Positions 35,490 to 44,844 are shown, numbered from the stretch's first letter. The stretch: DNA of 64,000 bases from Pseudomonas lurida (GCF_013522705.1 NZ_JAAMRE010000025.1:37818-101817); one strand, 5' to 3'. A program made the numbers and translations. The notes: a model not told the origin generated them from the letters alone.

Positions 35490-36434
35490 TTATTTGCTGG
35501 TCAATTGCAGGTTGGCCGCCGCTGGTTTGCCATCGAAGGTGGTCACACCTTCCAGCCAACGCGCCTGGTCTTGCGGGTGATCCTTGAGCCACTGCCGGGC
35601 GGACGTGAGGGCGTCCTTGTGATCCAGCAACGGCTGCATCATCCGGCTCTCGTCGGCGGCGGTGAAGGTCAGCTTAGTCAACAGTTTGTGCACGTTGGGG
35701 CATTGTTCGGCGTAGTTGGGCGACGTGACCGTCCACACGGTGGCCATGCCTTCGTTCGGGCCCAGGGCGTCGTCGCTGCCGGTGAGGTAGGTCATGGCAA
35801 CGTTGACGTTCATTGGGTGCGGCGCCCAGCCGAAGAACACCACGGCTTCCTTGCGGCGCACGGCGCGGTCGACGGCGGCGAGCATGCCGGCCTCGCTGGA
35901 TTCCACCAGCTGGAACTTGCCCAGGCCGAACTGGTTCTTGGCGATCATCGCCTTGATCTGCGTATTGGCGCCCGAACCGGGCTCGATGCCGTAGATCTTG
36001 CCGCCCAGTTCCTTCTCGAACCTGGCGATGTCGGCGAAGCTCTTCAAGCCTTTGTCGGCCAGGTAGGTCGGCACGGCGAGGGTGGCGCGGGCGTCTTGCA
36101 GGCTGGGTTTGTCGAGCACCTTGACCTGCTTGGCGTCGACGAATGGGGTGATGGTCTGGGTCATCAACGGGTTCCAGTAACCGAGGAACAGGTCCAGGCG
36201 CTGGTCACGGATGCCGGCGAAGATAATTTGCTGGGAGGCGCTGGTTTGCTTGGTGGTGTAGCCGAGGCCATCGAGCAGCACTTGGGTCATGGCGCTGGTG
36301 GCGATCACATCGGTCCAGTTCACCACGCCCATGCGCACGTTCTTGCAGGAGGCGGCATCGGCCGCGAGAACGCTGGTGCTCAAGATGGCGCTGGCGCTGA
36401 GTGCGAACACGCAGCGGCGAATCAGTCGGTTCAT
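35490..36434 (-). CDS. caiX: Carnitine-binding periplasmic protein CaiX
   Basis: 314 residues. Signal peptide to STSVLA-A. OpuAC-type solute-binding domain starting CKNVRMGVVNWTDVIAT, with FGWAPHPMNVNVAMTYLTGSD. Paralogue of CbcX at 28061. No ATPase or permease is next to it, consistent with its use of the shared CbcWV core. First gene of the carnitine operon and divergent from cdhR across 160 bp containing a GCGACA motif at 36513. Confidence 0.94.
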   Translation of the reverse strand: MNRLIRRCVFALSASAILSTSVLAADAASCKNVRMGVVNWTDVIATSAMTQVLLDGLGYTTKQTSASQQIIFAGIRDQRLDLFLGYWNPLMTQTITPFVDAKQVKVLDKPSLQDARATLAVPTYLADKGLKSFADIARFEKELGGKIYGIEPGSGANTQIKAMIAKNQFGLGKFQLVESSEAGMLAAVDRAVRRKEAVVFFGWAPHPMNVNVAMTYLTGSDDALGPNEGMATVWTVTSPNYAEQCPNVHKLLTKLTFTAADESRMMQPLLDHKDALTSARQWLKDHPQDQARWLEGVTTFDGKPAAANLQLTSK

Positions 36435-36594
36435 GGTGGAGCCCTCGGCAGGTCGTTATTGTGGTTGCCGGTGTCTTTGTGCACCGTGACGCCACGTTAC
36501 GCAGCTTGTGAGGCGACAAAACGCACGGCGGCGACCGACTCTTGCACTGCAGCGACGTGCCCCCTTGAAACCACCCTTGAACGGGAGTATCACA

Positions 36595-37572
36595 ATGCCA
36601 CGCTGGCCGTCCGATGAGAGCGCCACCATGTCCCAGGATGTCTACTTTTTGCTGATGCCGGGTTTCTCGGCGATGGGCTTTATCTCGGCCCTTGAGCCGC
36701 TGCGGGTGGCCAACCGTTTTCGCGGTGAGCTGTACCGCTGGCATGTACTGAGCGCCGACGGCGGCGCGGTGCTGGCGAGCAACGGCATGTCAGTCAACGC
36801 CGACGCCGCGTTGGAACCGCTGAAAAAGGGCACCACGCTGCTGGTGGTCGCCGGTTTCGAGCCTCTGCAGTTCGCTACGCCCGCACTGGAACAGTGGCTG
36901 CGCCGTCTCGATCACGATGGCGTGACGCTGGGCGGTATCGACACCGGTGCCTGTGTGTTGGCCCAAGCCGGTCTGCTCGACGGCCATCGCGTGACCCTGC
37001 ACTGGGAAGCCATCGACGCCTTCAAAGAGTCCTATCCGCACCTGGCGGTGACCCAGGAGCTGTTCGAAATCGACCGCCGCCGCATCACCTGCGCCGGTGG
37101 CACCGCTTCCATCGACTTGATGCTCGACCTGATCGCCCAGGCCCACGGCGCCGACCTGGCGATTCAGGTGTCCGAGCAGTTCGTGCTGGGCCGCATTCGC
37201 CCACGCAAAGACCATCAGCGCATGCAGATCGCCACGCGCTACGGCATCAACAATCAGAAACTGGTGCAAGTGATCGGCGAGATGGAACAGCACACCGAAC
37301 CGCCCCTGAGCACATTGGCTCTGGCCGAAGCGATCAAGGTCACGCGGCGGCAGTTGGAGCGATTGTTTCGCCTGCACCTGAACGACACGCCGAGCAACTT
37401 TTACCTGGGTTTGCGCCTGGAAAAAGCCCGGCAACTGCTGCGCCAAAGCGGTTTGAGCGTGTTGGAGGTGAGCATTGCCTGCGGGTTTGAGTCGCCGTCG
37501 TATTTCACGCGCAGTTACCGGGCGCGGTTTGCCAAATGCCCCAGGGAGGATCGGCGGCGGGAGCCGGTTTGA
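36595..37572 (+). CDS. cdhR: CdhR, carnitine-responsive AraC/GATase1 regulator
   Basis: 325 residues from ATG 36595 (GGGAG seven bases upstream); ATG 36628, beginning MSQDVYFLLMPGFSAMGF, is an alternative with GAGAG. Same architecture as GbdR: amidotransferase-like domain (GIDTGACVLAQAGLLDG) and C-terminal AraC helix-turn-helices (ALAEAIKVTRRQLERLF and LEVSIACGFESPSYFTRSYR). Activates the divergent carnitine operon in P. aeruginosa. Confidence 0.94.
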   Translation: MPRWPSDESATMSQDVYFLLMPGFSAMGFISALEPLRVANRFRGELYRWHVLSADGGAVLASNGMSVNADAALEPLKKGTTLLVVAGFEPLQFATPALEQWLRRLDHDGVTLGGIDTGACVLAQAGLLDGHRVTLHWEAIDAFKESYPHLAVTQELFEIDRRRITCAGGTASIDLMLDLIAQAHGADLAIQVSEQFVLGRIRPRKDHQRMQIATRYGINNQKLVQVIGEMEQHTEPPLSTLALAEAIKVTRRQLERLFRLHLNDTPSNFYLGLRLEKARQLLRQSGLSVLEVSIACGFESPSYFTRSYRARFAKCPREDRRREPV

Positions 37573-37616
37573 CGGGCAATTATAGTCGATTATACTCGTG
37601 GCTATAATTTATAGCC
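37569..37616 (+). promoter_or_regulatory. Promoter and palindromic operator of the AAA+ ATPase gene
   Basis: TTGACG (37569-37574), 16-nt spacer, TATACT (37591-37596) form a sigma70-type promoter whose -35 overlaps the cdhR stop codon. Around the expected start, GGCTATAA-T-TTATAGCC (37600-37616) is a perfect 8-bp-arm palindrome, placed to block transcription when bound. Repeated TATAG(T/C) elements surround it. The binding protein is unknown. Confidence 0.6.
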
Positions 37617-37639
37617 GTTTCAATAATTTGGTATAGGCC

Positions 37640-38818
37640 ATGTCCAAGCTCAGCGGTTTTGTGTTCCGCCGTCCCGCGCTGGCGAGCAGCATTGCCGATG
37701 GCCTGGTGGGCGCCGGCCTTCAGGATTTCACTTCTGGCCTGTTTCTCGCCGCGCCACGTCGCACTGGTAAAAGTACGTTCTTGCGCGAAGACCTGATCCC
37801 GGAGTGCCAGCTGCGCGGTTGGCTCACCGTGTATGTGGACCTGTGGGCCGACAAAGAAAAAGATCCCGCGGAGTTGATCGCCAGCGCCATTGCCGCCGCG
37901 CTTGCACCCTACGAAAAGGGCATTCGCAAGCTGGCCAAAAACCTTGGCATCGAAAGGTTGAGTTTTCTGCGGACCCTGTCCTGGGACTTCAGCAAGCCGC
38001 AATTGCCGGTGGGCGCGACCTTGACCCAGGCGTTGGAGTTGCTCCACCACGCGGCGGAAAAACCCGTCGTGCTGGTGATCGATGAAGCCCAGCATGCCTT
38101 GACCAGCGATTCGGGGATCAACGCCATGTTCGCGCTCAAGGCCGCCCGGGTTCAGCTCAACCAAGGGCGTGACGAGGAGGGCAGCGGCCTGCATTTAGTC
38201 TTTACCGGTTCCAACCGCGACAAGCTGGCCTATCTGGTATTGGGTAAAAGCCAGCCGTTTTTTGGCTCCAGCATCACGCCGTTTCCGCTGCTGGGCAAAG
38301 CCTTCACCCAGGCGTACACCGCACACCTCAACGCGAACCTGGCCCCGACCAACCAATTCAACGCGGCCGATATCGATGAAGCCTTCGAGTTGGTCGGCCG
38401 CCGACCCGAGATGCTGCGCACGATCATCGGTGAAGTAGCGCTGGAGTTGGGCGAGGCCAGCAACTTGGGCCAGTTGCTGCACAGTCGCGCCGAACTGCTG
38501 CGCGCAGGTGTGTGGACCGAATTCGAAAGCGCCTGGAACGCCCTGACCATCCCGCAACGCGCCGTCCTGCAGGTGATGGTGGAGCGCTCGCTGAACAACG
38601 AGCCTTTTGCGCCGTTTACCGACAGCACCCTCACTGCGGTCAGCAAGGCGTTGGAGGATATGGGCAGTGACGTGGTGCCGGGCACCCAGACCATCCAGGC
38701 CTGCATCGATGCTCTGCGCGACAAGGAACTGGTGTGGAAATCGGGTCGGGGCGGGTACGTGCTCGAAGACAAATCATTCGGCGAGTGGCTGCGCTACAAG
38801 CGCCATACCCAACACTAA
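37640..38818 (+). CDS. AAA+/STAND-like ATPase of unknown role
   Basis: 392 residues. Walker A APRRTGKST at 38-46 (first Gly replaced by Ala38), Walker B VVLVIDEAQ with D148/E149, sensor-like FTGSNRDKL, then a helical region with RRPEMLRTIIGEVALEL and a C-terminal winged-helix-like end (ALRDKELVWKSGRGGYVLED). No membrane segment. The fold resembles ORC/AAA_16-type ATPases found beside defence or regulatory systems, but nothing adjacent suggests a partner. A palindromic operator precedes it, so expression is probably tightly repressed. Confidence 0.75.
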   Translation: MSKLSGFVFRRPALASSIADGLVGAGLQDFTSGLFLAAPRRTGKSTFLREDLIPECQLRGWLTVYVDLWADKEKDPAELIASAIAAALAPYEKGIRKLAKNLGIERLSFLRTLSWDFSKPQLPVGATLTQALELLHHAAEKPVVLVIDEAQHALTSDSGINAMFALKAARVQLNQGRDEEGSGLHLVFTGSNRDKLAYLVLGKSQPFFGSSITPFPLLGKAFTQAYTAHLNANLAPTNQFNAADIDEAFELVGRRPEMLRTIIGEVALELGEASNLGQLLHSRAELLRAGVWTEFESAWNALTIPQRAVLQVMVERSLNNEPFAPFTDSTLTAVSKALEDMGSDVVPGTQTIQACIDALRDKELVWKSGRGGYVLEDKSFGEWLRYKRHTQH

Positions 38819-38835
38819 AAACAACACATATCCAA

Positions 38836-38924
38836 TGTGGGAGGGGGCTTGCCCCCGATGACGGACTGTCAGCTGATACAACGTTGGCTGACCCACCGCT
38901 ATCGGGGGCAAGCCCCCTTCCACA
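38836..38924. repeat. BIME (paired REP) between ATPase and DUF3010 genes
   Basis: Inverted REP units TGTGGGAGGGGGCTTGCCCC (plus strand) and TATCGGGGGCAAGCCCCCTT about 45 bases apart, in a convergent intergenic space. Likely transcription stop for both flanking genes. Confidence 0.8.
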
Positions 38925-38941
38925 TTGAATTTCGGTGTGGC

Positions 38942-39358
38942 TTATTTTTTTACCAACGCCGAACACGCAGCCTTATAGGCCTCATGCTGATACTTGTTCA
39001 GCGTCGCGGGCAGTTCAAAGTTGTGCTTCTTGTTCTGCGCATTGATGGTCTGCGGCGACAGCAGCGTCACTTCAACCCCATCCAGCAACTGAAACACCCC
39101 CTCAATCTTGAACGTCGTCGGGCCACCGGCGAACTCACCTTTCTTGCTGCGCTTTTTGATCGCGATGCGGGTGATGGCGTTGTCCTGCACAAACGCCTTC
39201 ACCTGGGCGGCAAAGGCTTTGACGTTGGCTGCCTCATCGTCGTCTTCAAGGGCAATTTTCTTGGTCGCCAGGGCGACATGGGTCAGCGCCTGGTTGTCGA
39301 GGGAGGCGAGGGCGATGATGGCTTCGCTGCCTTTGATTTCGATGCCGCAGAGAGTCAT
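38942..39358 (-). CDS. DUF3010 family protein
   Basis: 138 residues from ATG 39358 (MTLCGIEIKGSEAIIALAS), the conserved N-terminus of DUF3010; a longer frame to 39502 adds unlike sequence. Middle strip RIAIKKRSKKGEFAGGPTTF and C-terminal NKYQHEAYKAACSAL also match. An RNase H-like fold is suggested by the first strand pattern, but function is unknown. Cytoplasmic. Confidence 0.8.
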   Translation of the reverse strand: MTLCGIEIKGSEAIIALASLDNQALTHVALATKKIALEDDDEAANVKAFAAQVKAFVQDNAITRIAIKKRSKKGEFAGGPTTFKIEGVFQLLDGVEVTLLSPQTINAQNKKHNFELPATLNKYQHEAYKAACSALVKK

Positions 39359-39551
39359 AACGTTGCCTTGGTAAATGTGGGTACCCAAGGTTACCAGGGT
39401 TCGCGTGGGCGCAAGACCGTCGGTCGTGAAGTACGTCTGACCTGTTATTTCTGACAGTAGACCGCGTTGCCACAATGCTCGTAGATTTTCTGAGTGAGCC
39501 AATTGGTGGCTTTCACGTTGTTCGGTGGCTTTCAGATAAGGGAGTTATGCA

Positions 39552-40514
39552 ATGAACATTCGCAAGGAAATTCGAGCAATGACGGCTGCGGAGAAGCTCG
39601 AATTTACATTGACGTTACTGGAGATGAAGAAAAGTGGTGCTTATGACAAATATGTTCATTGGCATCATGAAGTCATGGTCCCCACGGTCTATCCAAATGA
39701 ACCTCAAGACCCCAACTACCGTAATGGTGCTCATCGTGGCCCGGCATTCTTGCCGTGGCATCGTGAAATGTTGATGCAGTTTGAGAAGGACCTTCAAGCC
39801 ATCAAGCCAGATATTACGCTGCCTTATTGGAACTGGACCCTGGACGCGCAAGCTCCGGAGCTTTCACCCCTGTGGGACCAGGGCTTCCTGGGTGGCAATG
39901 GCGACGCTGCTGATGAGTTTCGGGTGCAGGATGGGGTCTTTGCCCATAAATATGGGAATTGGAACGTGCCTTCTTACCCGAACGAAGGGTTGCCTGGGCC
40001 TGGGTTAAAGCGTCAGTTCGGCACAGTGATCGGCTCATTGCCCACCGAAGACGATTTGAGAATGGCTATGAGCGAGGCGCTTTATGACGAGCCGAATTAC
40101 AATTCGGGGCCGTTCACCCGAGGGTTCAGAAACCGTCTGGAAGGCTGGATCGTGAAACGTGGTGACCCGAATGTCGTTACGCTCGGCTCGCAATTGCATA
40201 ACCGAGTACATCTTTGGGTAGGGGGCAATATGTTACCCATGACCTCGCCCGACGATCCGGTTTTTTTCCTGCATCACTGCTTCGTCGACAAGATCTGGGC
40301 GGACTGGCAGGCGCAGAAAATGCTGGATGAACCGGATCTTGCCCCGCATTACTGCCCCATGGAGCAAGGCCCGCCCGGGCACAACTATGAGGATGTGCTC
40401 AAACCATGGACTCGGCGTATCAGCGAAGTGATGGATATTACGACGTTAGGCTACAGCTATGCACCAAGCCGACCATTGACGAAAAGTCCTTTTAAATCGC
40501 CTTTCATGGCGTGA
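39552..40514 (+). CDS. Tyrosinase (type-3 copper enzyme)
   Basis: 320 residues after GGGAG. CuA ligands H38 or H39 (VHWHHEVM), H61 (AHRGPAFLPWH) and H70; CuB ligands H216 and H220 (LHNRVHLWVGG) and H241 (SPDDPVFFLHHCFVDKIW). Conserved PYWNWT at 91-96. Oxidises phenols to catechols and quinones, giving melanin-like pigment. No signal peptide and no caddie protein gene next to it. GC is visibly lower (many A/T third positions) than in flanking genes, suggesting acquisition. Confidence 0.92.
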   Translation: MNIRKEIRAMTAAEKLEFTLTLLEMKKSGAYDKYVHWHHEVMVPTVYPNEPQDPNYRNGAHRGPAFLPWHREMLMQFEKDLQAIKPDITLPYWNWTLDAQAPELSPLWDQGFLGGNGDAADEFRVQDGVFAHKYGNWNVPSYPNEGLPGPGLKRQFGTVIGSLPTEDDLRMAMSEALYDEPNYNSGPFTRGFRNRLEGWIVKRGDPNVVTLGSQLHNRVHLWVGGNMLPMTSPDDPVFFLHHCFVDKIWADWQAQKMLDEPDLAPHYCPMEQGPPGHNYEDVLKPWTRRISEVMDITTLGYSYAPSRPLTKSPFKSPFMA

Positions 40515-40556
40515 CCACTGCCTGTCGCTCCCGCGCTTTGGCTGCGGGAGTGGCGC

Positions 40557-40958
40557 TTACTCCTGCCCGATCGACTCCAAAAATTCCGACCGTTCATCAC
40601 TCATCCGCGCCAGGCAGTCGTTCTGCGCAATCGCGTAATCCTTGGTGCCGGGCTTGGCCGGGAAGGTGTCCACGGCGCAATCGGCATCCCGCAGTTTTTC
40701 CCACTTCTGCTGGGCATCCTTCAGACGAGCGGTAATGTCGGCCAGTTGGGTCTTGTTGCTGCCATAGGTCGAACCCATGCGTTCGAGCAGGCTCTGGTAG
40801 TTGTCCTTGAGCAATTGCTCGGCGGTGGTCTTGTTGTAAGTGGCGCATTCCAGGGTTTGTTTGTCGTTCTCGATGCCGTCGCAGGGCGTGTTGTCGGTGT
40901 CTTCGGCCGCGTGGACGCCGGTTGCGATGAGTGCCAAAGCCAGGAAAATCGATTTCAT
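40557..40958 (-). CDS. LprI-like (DUF1311) periplasmic protein
   Basis: 133 residues with signal peptide to TGVHA-A. Mature part has four cysteines in the LprI pattern: TPCDGIENDKQTLECATYN, DADCAVDTF and AQNDCLARM, with the helix QLADITARLKDAQQKWEKLRD. Related proteins in mycobacteria inhibit lysozyme; others are uncharacterised. Convergent with the tyrosinase gene, divergent from the dipeptidase operon; 219 bases upstream hold the shared promoter region. Confidence 0.8.
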   Translation of the reverse strand: MKSIFLALALIATGVHAAEDTDNTPCDGIENDKQTLECATYNKTTAEQLLKDNYQSLLERMGSTYGSNKTQLADITARLKDAQQKWEKLRDADCAVDTFPAKPGTKDYAIAQNDCLARMSDERSEFLESIGQE

Positions 40959-41177
40959 TGCGCCGTCTCATATCAGTTGATGGCCGAATTCTGGCTCAAG
41001 CGTAAGACAAAGAACAGCCACCCGTCAGACGCGTCTATACAGCCTTTGTCGTGGATTGACGCTTTCGGCAATTCCCCTGTCGTTTTTGCACCCGGTCCGT
41101 TCAGCCCCTGGGCATATGCTGGCCCCAAAGCGCCGGCAGACGATTCGGCGCATGAATCGCCAATAAGGGGACGCCTG

Positions 41178-42155
41178 ATGAGCCCAGCCGAATTGCACGC
41201 CGACAGCATCGTTATCGACGGGCTGATTATTGCCAAGTGGAACCGCGACCTATTCGAGGACATGCGCAAAGGCGGCCTCACCGCCGCCAACTGCACCGTG
41301 TCGGTGTGGGAAGGCTTCCAGGCCACCATCAATAATATCGTGGCCAGCCAGACCCTGATCCGCGAGAACAGCGACCTGGTGATTCCGGTAAAAACCACCG
41401 CCGATATCCGCAAAGCCAAAGAGCAGGGCAAGACCGGCATCATCTTCGGCTTCCAGAATGCCCATGCGTTCGAAGATCAGCTCGGCTATGTGGAGATCTT
41501 CAAGCAGCTCGGCGTTGGCGTGGTGCAGATGTGCTACAACACCCAGAACCTGGTCGGCACCGGTTGCTACGAGCGCGACGGCGGCCTTTCGGGTTTCGGT
41601 CGTGAAATCGTCGGCGAGATGAACCGCGTCGGCATCATGTGCGACCTGTCCCACGTGGGCTCCAAGACCAGCGAAGAAGTCATCCTCGAATCGAAAAAGC
41701 CGGTGTGCTACTCCCACTGTCTGCCGTCGGGCCTGAAGGAGCACCCGCGCAACAAGTCCGATGAAGAACTGAAGTTCATCGCCGACCATGGCGGTTTTGT
41801 CGGCGTGACCATGTTCGCGCCGTTCCTGGCCAAGGGCATCGACTCGACCATCGACGACTACGCCGAAGCCATCGAATACACCATGAACATCGTCGGCGAA
41901 GACGCGATCGGCATCGGCACCGACTTCACCCAGGGCCATGGCCAGGATTTCTTCGAAATGCTGACCCATGACAAAGGCTACGCCCGGCGCCTGACCAGCT
42001 TCGGCAAGATCATCAACCCGCTGGGCATCCGCACCGTGGGCGAGTTTCCCAACCTCACCGAAACCCTGCTCAAGCGCGGCCACAGCGAGCGCGTAGTGCG
42101 CAAGATCATGGGCGAGAACTGGGTCAACGTCCTTAAAGACGTGTGGGGCGAATAA
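41178..42155 (+). CDS. Membrane dipeptidase-like (M19) enzyme of the dgc operon
   Basis: 325 residues from ATG 41178, with AAGGGG upstream; the longer frame starts in non-coding sequence. Renal dipeptidase family strips: VIDGLIIAKWNRDLFEDM (first metal residues altered from HxD to a less typical pattern), FGFQNAHAFED, CDLSHVGSKTSEEVI, CYSHC and GIGTDFTQGHGQ. Its P. aeruginosa counterpart opens the dimethylglycine gene block. Actual substrate unknown; it may hydrolyse a small amide or dipeptide linked to betaine metabolism. Confidence 0.85.
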   Translation: MSPAELHADSIVIDGLIIAKWNRDLFEDMRKGGLTAANCTVSVWEGFQATINNIVASQTLIRENSDLVIPVKTTADIRKAKEQGKTGIIFGFQNAHAFEDQLGYVEIFKQLGVGVVQMCYNTQNLVGTGCYERDGGLSGFGREIVGEMNRVGIMCDLSHVGSKTSEEVILESKKPVCYSHCLPSGLKEHPRNKSDEELKFIADHGGFVGVTMFAPFLAKGIDSTIDDYAEAIEYTMNIVGEDAIGIGTDFTQGHGQDFFEMLTHDKGYARRLTSFGKIINPLGIRTVGEFPNLTETLLKRGHSERVVRKIMGENWVNVLKDVWGE

Positions 42156-42233
42156 GCCGCCGCTCTCCTTATCCTTAACCCGTTGCCAGTCGCGCAGCGG
42201 GCATCAACACGAATTTTCTGGAGTTAAGTTTCC

Positions 42234-42764
42234 ATGGCCAAGATCGCCCCGCAATTGCCTATCGAAGTCGACAGCGAAACCGGTGTCTGGACGTCCGATG
42301 CCTTGCCGATGCTGTACGTGCCGCGTCATTTCTTCGTCAACAACCATATGGGCATCGAGGAGGTGCTGGGCGCCGAGGCCTATGCCGAGATCCTCTACAA
42401 GGCCGGCTACAAATCCGCCTGGCACTGGTGCGAAAAAGAAGCCGAGTGCCATGGCCTGGAAGGCGTCGCGGTGTTCGAGCACTACATGAAACGCCTGTCG
42501 CAGCGTGGCTGGGGCCTGTTCAAAATCCAGGACATCGACCTGGATAAAGGCACCGCCAGCGTCAAGCTGGAGCACTCGGCGTTCGTCTACGTCTACGGCA
42601 AGGTCGGGCGCAAGGTCGACTACATGTTCACCGGTTGGTTTGCCGGTGCCATGGACCAGATCCTTGAAGCACGCGGCAGCAAGATCCGCACCGTCGCCGA
42701 ACAAGTCTACGGAGGCTCCGAAGAGGGCCACGATGATGGTTTGTTCACCGTCAAGCCGTTGTAA
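42234..42764 (+). CDS. DUF5943/V4R-like protein of the dgc operon
   Basis: 176 residues. Contains a 4-vinyl-reductase-like small-molecule-binding region (HHFFVNNHM-like start, here RHFFVNNHMGIEEVLG, then YKSAWHWCEKEAECHGLEG and FTGWFAGAMDQILE). No catalytic motif. It lies 78 nt after the dipeptidase gene and 15 nt before dgcA, so it belongs to the dimethylglycine operon; a role in DgcAB assembly or ligand sensing is only inferred. Confidence 0.8.
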   Translation: MAKIAPQLPIEVDSETGVWTSDALPMLYVPRHFFVNNHMGIEEVLGAEAYAEILYKAGYKSAWHWCEKEAECHGLEGVAVFEHYMKRLSQRGWGLFKIQDIDLDKGTASVKLEHSAFVYVYGKVGRKVDYMFTGWFAGAMDQILEARGSKIRTVAEQVYGGSEEGHDDGLFTVKPL

Positions 42765-42779
42765 GCCGAGGACCGTGCC

Positions 42780-44840
42780 ATGGCTTTCGAAGCAATGTTT
42801 GCGCCGATTCAGATCGGCAAACTGACCATCCGCAACCGCGTACTCAGCACTGCCCACGCCGAGGTGTATGCCACCGACGGCGGCATGACCACTGACCGCT
42901 ATGTGAAGTACTACGAAGAGAAAGCCAAGGGCGGTATCGGCCTGGCGATCTGCGGCGGCTCCTCGGTGGTCGCCATCGACAGCCCCCAGGAATGGTGGAG
43001 CTCGGTGAACCTGTCCACCGATCGCATCATCCCGCACTTCCAGAACCTGGCCGACGCCATGCACAAGCATGGCGCCAAGATCATGATCCAGATTACCCAC
43101 ATGGGCCGTCGCTCGCGCTGGGATGGCTTCAACTGGCCGACCCTGATGTCGCCGTCCGGTGTGCGTGAGCCGGTGCACCGTGCCACGTGCAAAACCATCG
43201 AGCCGGAAGAGATCTGGCGCGTGATTGGCAACTATGCCCAGGCCGCGCGCCGCGCCAAGGCCGGTGGTCTGGACGGCGTGGAGTTGTCCGCCGTGCACCA
43301 GCACATGATCGACCAGTTCTGGAGCCCGCGCGTCAACAAGCGTACCGACGAATGGGGCGGCACCTTCGAAGGCCGCATGAAGTTCGGCCTGGAAGTGTTG
43401 AAGGCCGTGCGTGCCGAAGTGGGTGACGACTTCTGCGTGGGCATGCGCCTGTGCGGCGACGAGTTCCATCCGGACGGCCTGTCCCACGAGGACATGAAAC
43501 AGATCGCCAAGTACTACGACGACACCGGTATGCTCGATTTCATCGGCGTGGTGGGCTCGGGTTGCGATACGCACAACACCCTGGCCAACGTGATCCCGAA
43601 CATGAGTTACCCGCCGGAGCCGTTCCTGCACCTGGCGGCCGGGATCAAGGAAGTGGTCAAGGTCCCGGTGCTGCACGCGCAGAACATCAAGGACCCGAAC
43701 CAGGCCACGCGTATCCTCGAAGGCGGCTACGTGGACATGGTCGGCATGACCCGTGCGCACATCGCCGACCCGCACCTGATCGCCAAGATCAAGATGGGCC
43801 AGATCGACCAGATCAAGCAGTGCGTCGGCGCCAACTATTGCATCGACCGCCAGTACCAGGGCCTGGACGTACTGTGCATCCAGAACGCCGCGACCTCCCG
43901 TGAATACATGGGCGTGCCGCACATCATCGAGAAATCCACCGGGCCGAAACGCAAGGTGGTCGTAGTGGGCGCCGGCCCGGCCGGGATGGAAGCTGCGCGC
44001 GTGGCGGCCGAACGTGGCCACGACGTGACCCTGTTCGAAAAGAAAGAGTTTATCGGCGGGCAAATCACCACCGCCTCCAAAGCCCCGCAACGCGACCAGA
44101 TCGCCGGTATTACCCGTTGGTTCCAACTGGAACTGGCGCGCTTGAAAGTTGACCTGCGCCTGGGCGTGGCGGCCGATGCCGAGACCATCCTGGACCTGCG
44201 TCCGGACGTGGTGGTGCTGGCCGTCGGCGGGCACCCGTACATCGAACAGAACGAACACTGGGGCGCCGCCGAAGGGTTGGTGGTCAGCAGCTGGGATGTG
44301 CTCGATGGCAAAGTCGCGCCGGGCAAGAACGTGCTGGTGTACGACACCATCTGTGAGTTCACCGGCATGTCGGTGGCGGACTTCCTGGCCGACAAAGGCT
44401 GCCAGGTGGAAATCGTCACCGACGACATCAAGCCGGGCGTAGCGATTGGCGGTACGTCGTTCCCGACCTACTACCGCAGCATGTACCCCAAGGAAGTGAT
44501 CATGACCGGCGACATGATGCTGGAAAAGGTCTATCGCGAGGGCGACAAGCTGGTGGCGGTGCTGGAGAACGAATACACCGGCGCCAAAGAGGAGCGAGTG
44601 ATCGATCAGGTGGTGGTCGAGAACGGCGTGCGTCCGGACGAAGCCATTTACTACGGGCTCAAGGAAGGTTCGCGCAACAAAGGCCAGATCGACGTGGAAG
44701 CCTTGTTCGCGATCAAACCGCAACCGTGCCTGAGCGAACCGGGCGAGGGCTACTTGCTGTTCCGCATCGGTGACTGTGTGGCGCAGCGTAATACCCACGC
44801 TGCCATCTATGACGCCCTGCGCCTTTGCAAGGATTTTTAA
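42780..44840 (+). CDS. dgcA: Dimethylglycine demethylase subunit DgcA
   Basis: 686 residues. N-terminal old-yellow-enzyme FMN barrel (about 5-345, IQITHMGRRSRW, HADPHLIAK-like end), Cys cluster 348-366, and C-terminal FAD/NAD domain (VVVVGAGPAGMEAARVAAERG from about 393). Same layout as trimethylamine dehydrogenase. The [4Fe-4S] loop reads C348-VG-A351-NY-C354 ... C366, so one of the usual four cysteines is Ala. Removes a methyl from dimethylglycine to give sarcosine and formaldehyde, passing electrons to DgcB and the ETF. Confidence 0.94.
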   Translation: MAFEAMFAPIQIGKLTIRNRVLSTAHAEVYATDGGMTTDRYVKYYEEKAKGGIGLAICGGSSVVAIDSPQEWWSSVNLSTDRIIPHFQNLADAMHKHGAKIMIQITHMGRRSRWDGFNWPTLMSPSGVREPVHRATCKTIEPEEIWRVIGNYAQAARRAKAGGLDGVELSAVHQHMIDQFWSPRVNKRTDEWGGTFEGRMKFGLEVLKAVRAEVGDDFCVGMRLCGDEFHPDGLSHEDMKQIAKYYDDTGMLDFIGVVGSGCDTHNTLANVIPNMSYPPEPFLHLAAGIKEVVKVPVLHAQNIKDPNQATRILEGGYVDMVGMTRAHIADPHLIAKIKMGQIDQIKQCVGANYCIDRQYQGLDVLCIQNAATSREYMGVPHIIEKSTGPKRKVVVVGAGPAGMEAARVAAERGHDVTLFEKKEFIGGQITTASKAPQRDQIAGITRWFQLELARLKVDLRLGVAADAETILDLRPDVVVLAVGGHPYIEQNEHWGAAEGLVVSSWDVLDGKVAPGKNVLVYDTICEFTGMSVADFLADKGCQVEIVTDDIKPGVAIGGTSFPTYYRSMYPKEVIMTGDMMLEKVYREGDKLVAVLENEYTGAKEERVIDQVVVENGVRPDEAIYYGLKEGSRNKGQIDVEALFAIKPQPCLSEPGEGYLLFRIGDCVAQRNTHAAIYDALRLCKDF

Positions 44841-44844
44841 AAAC

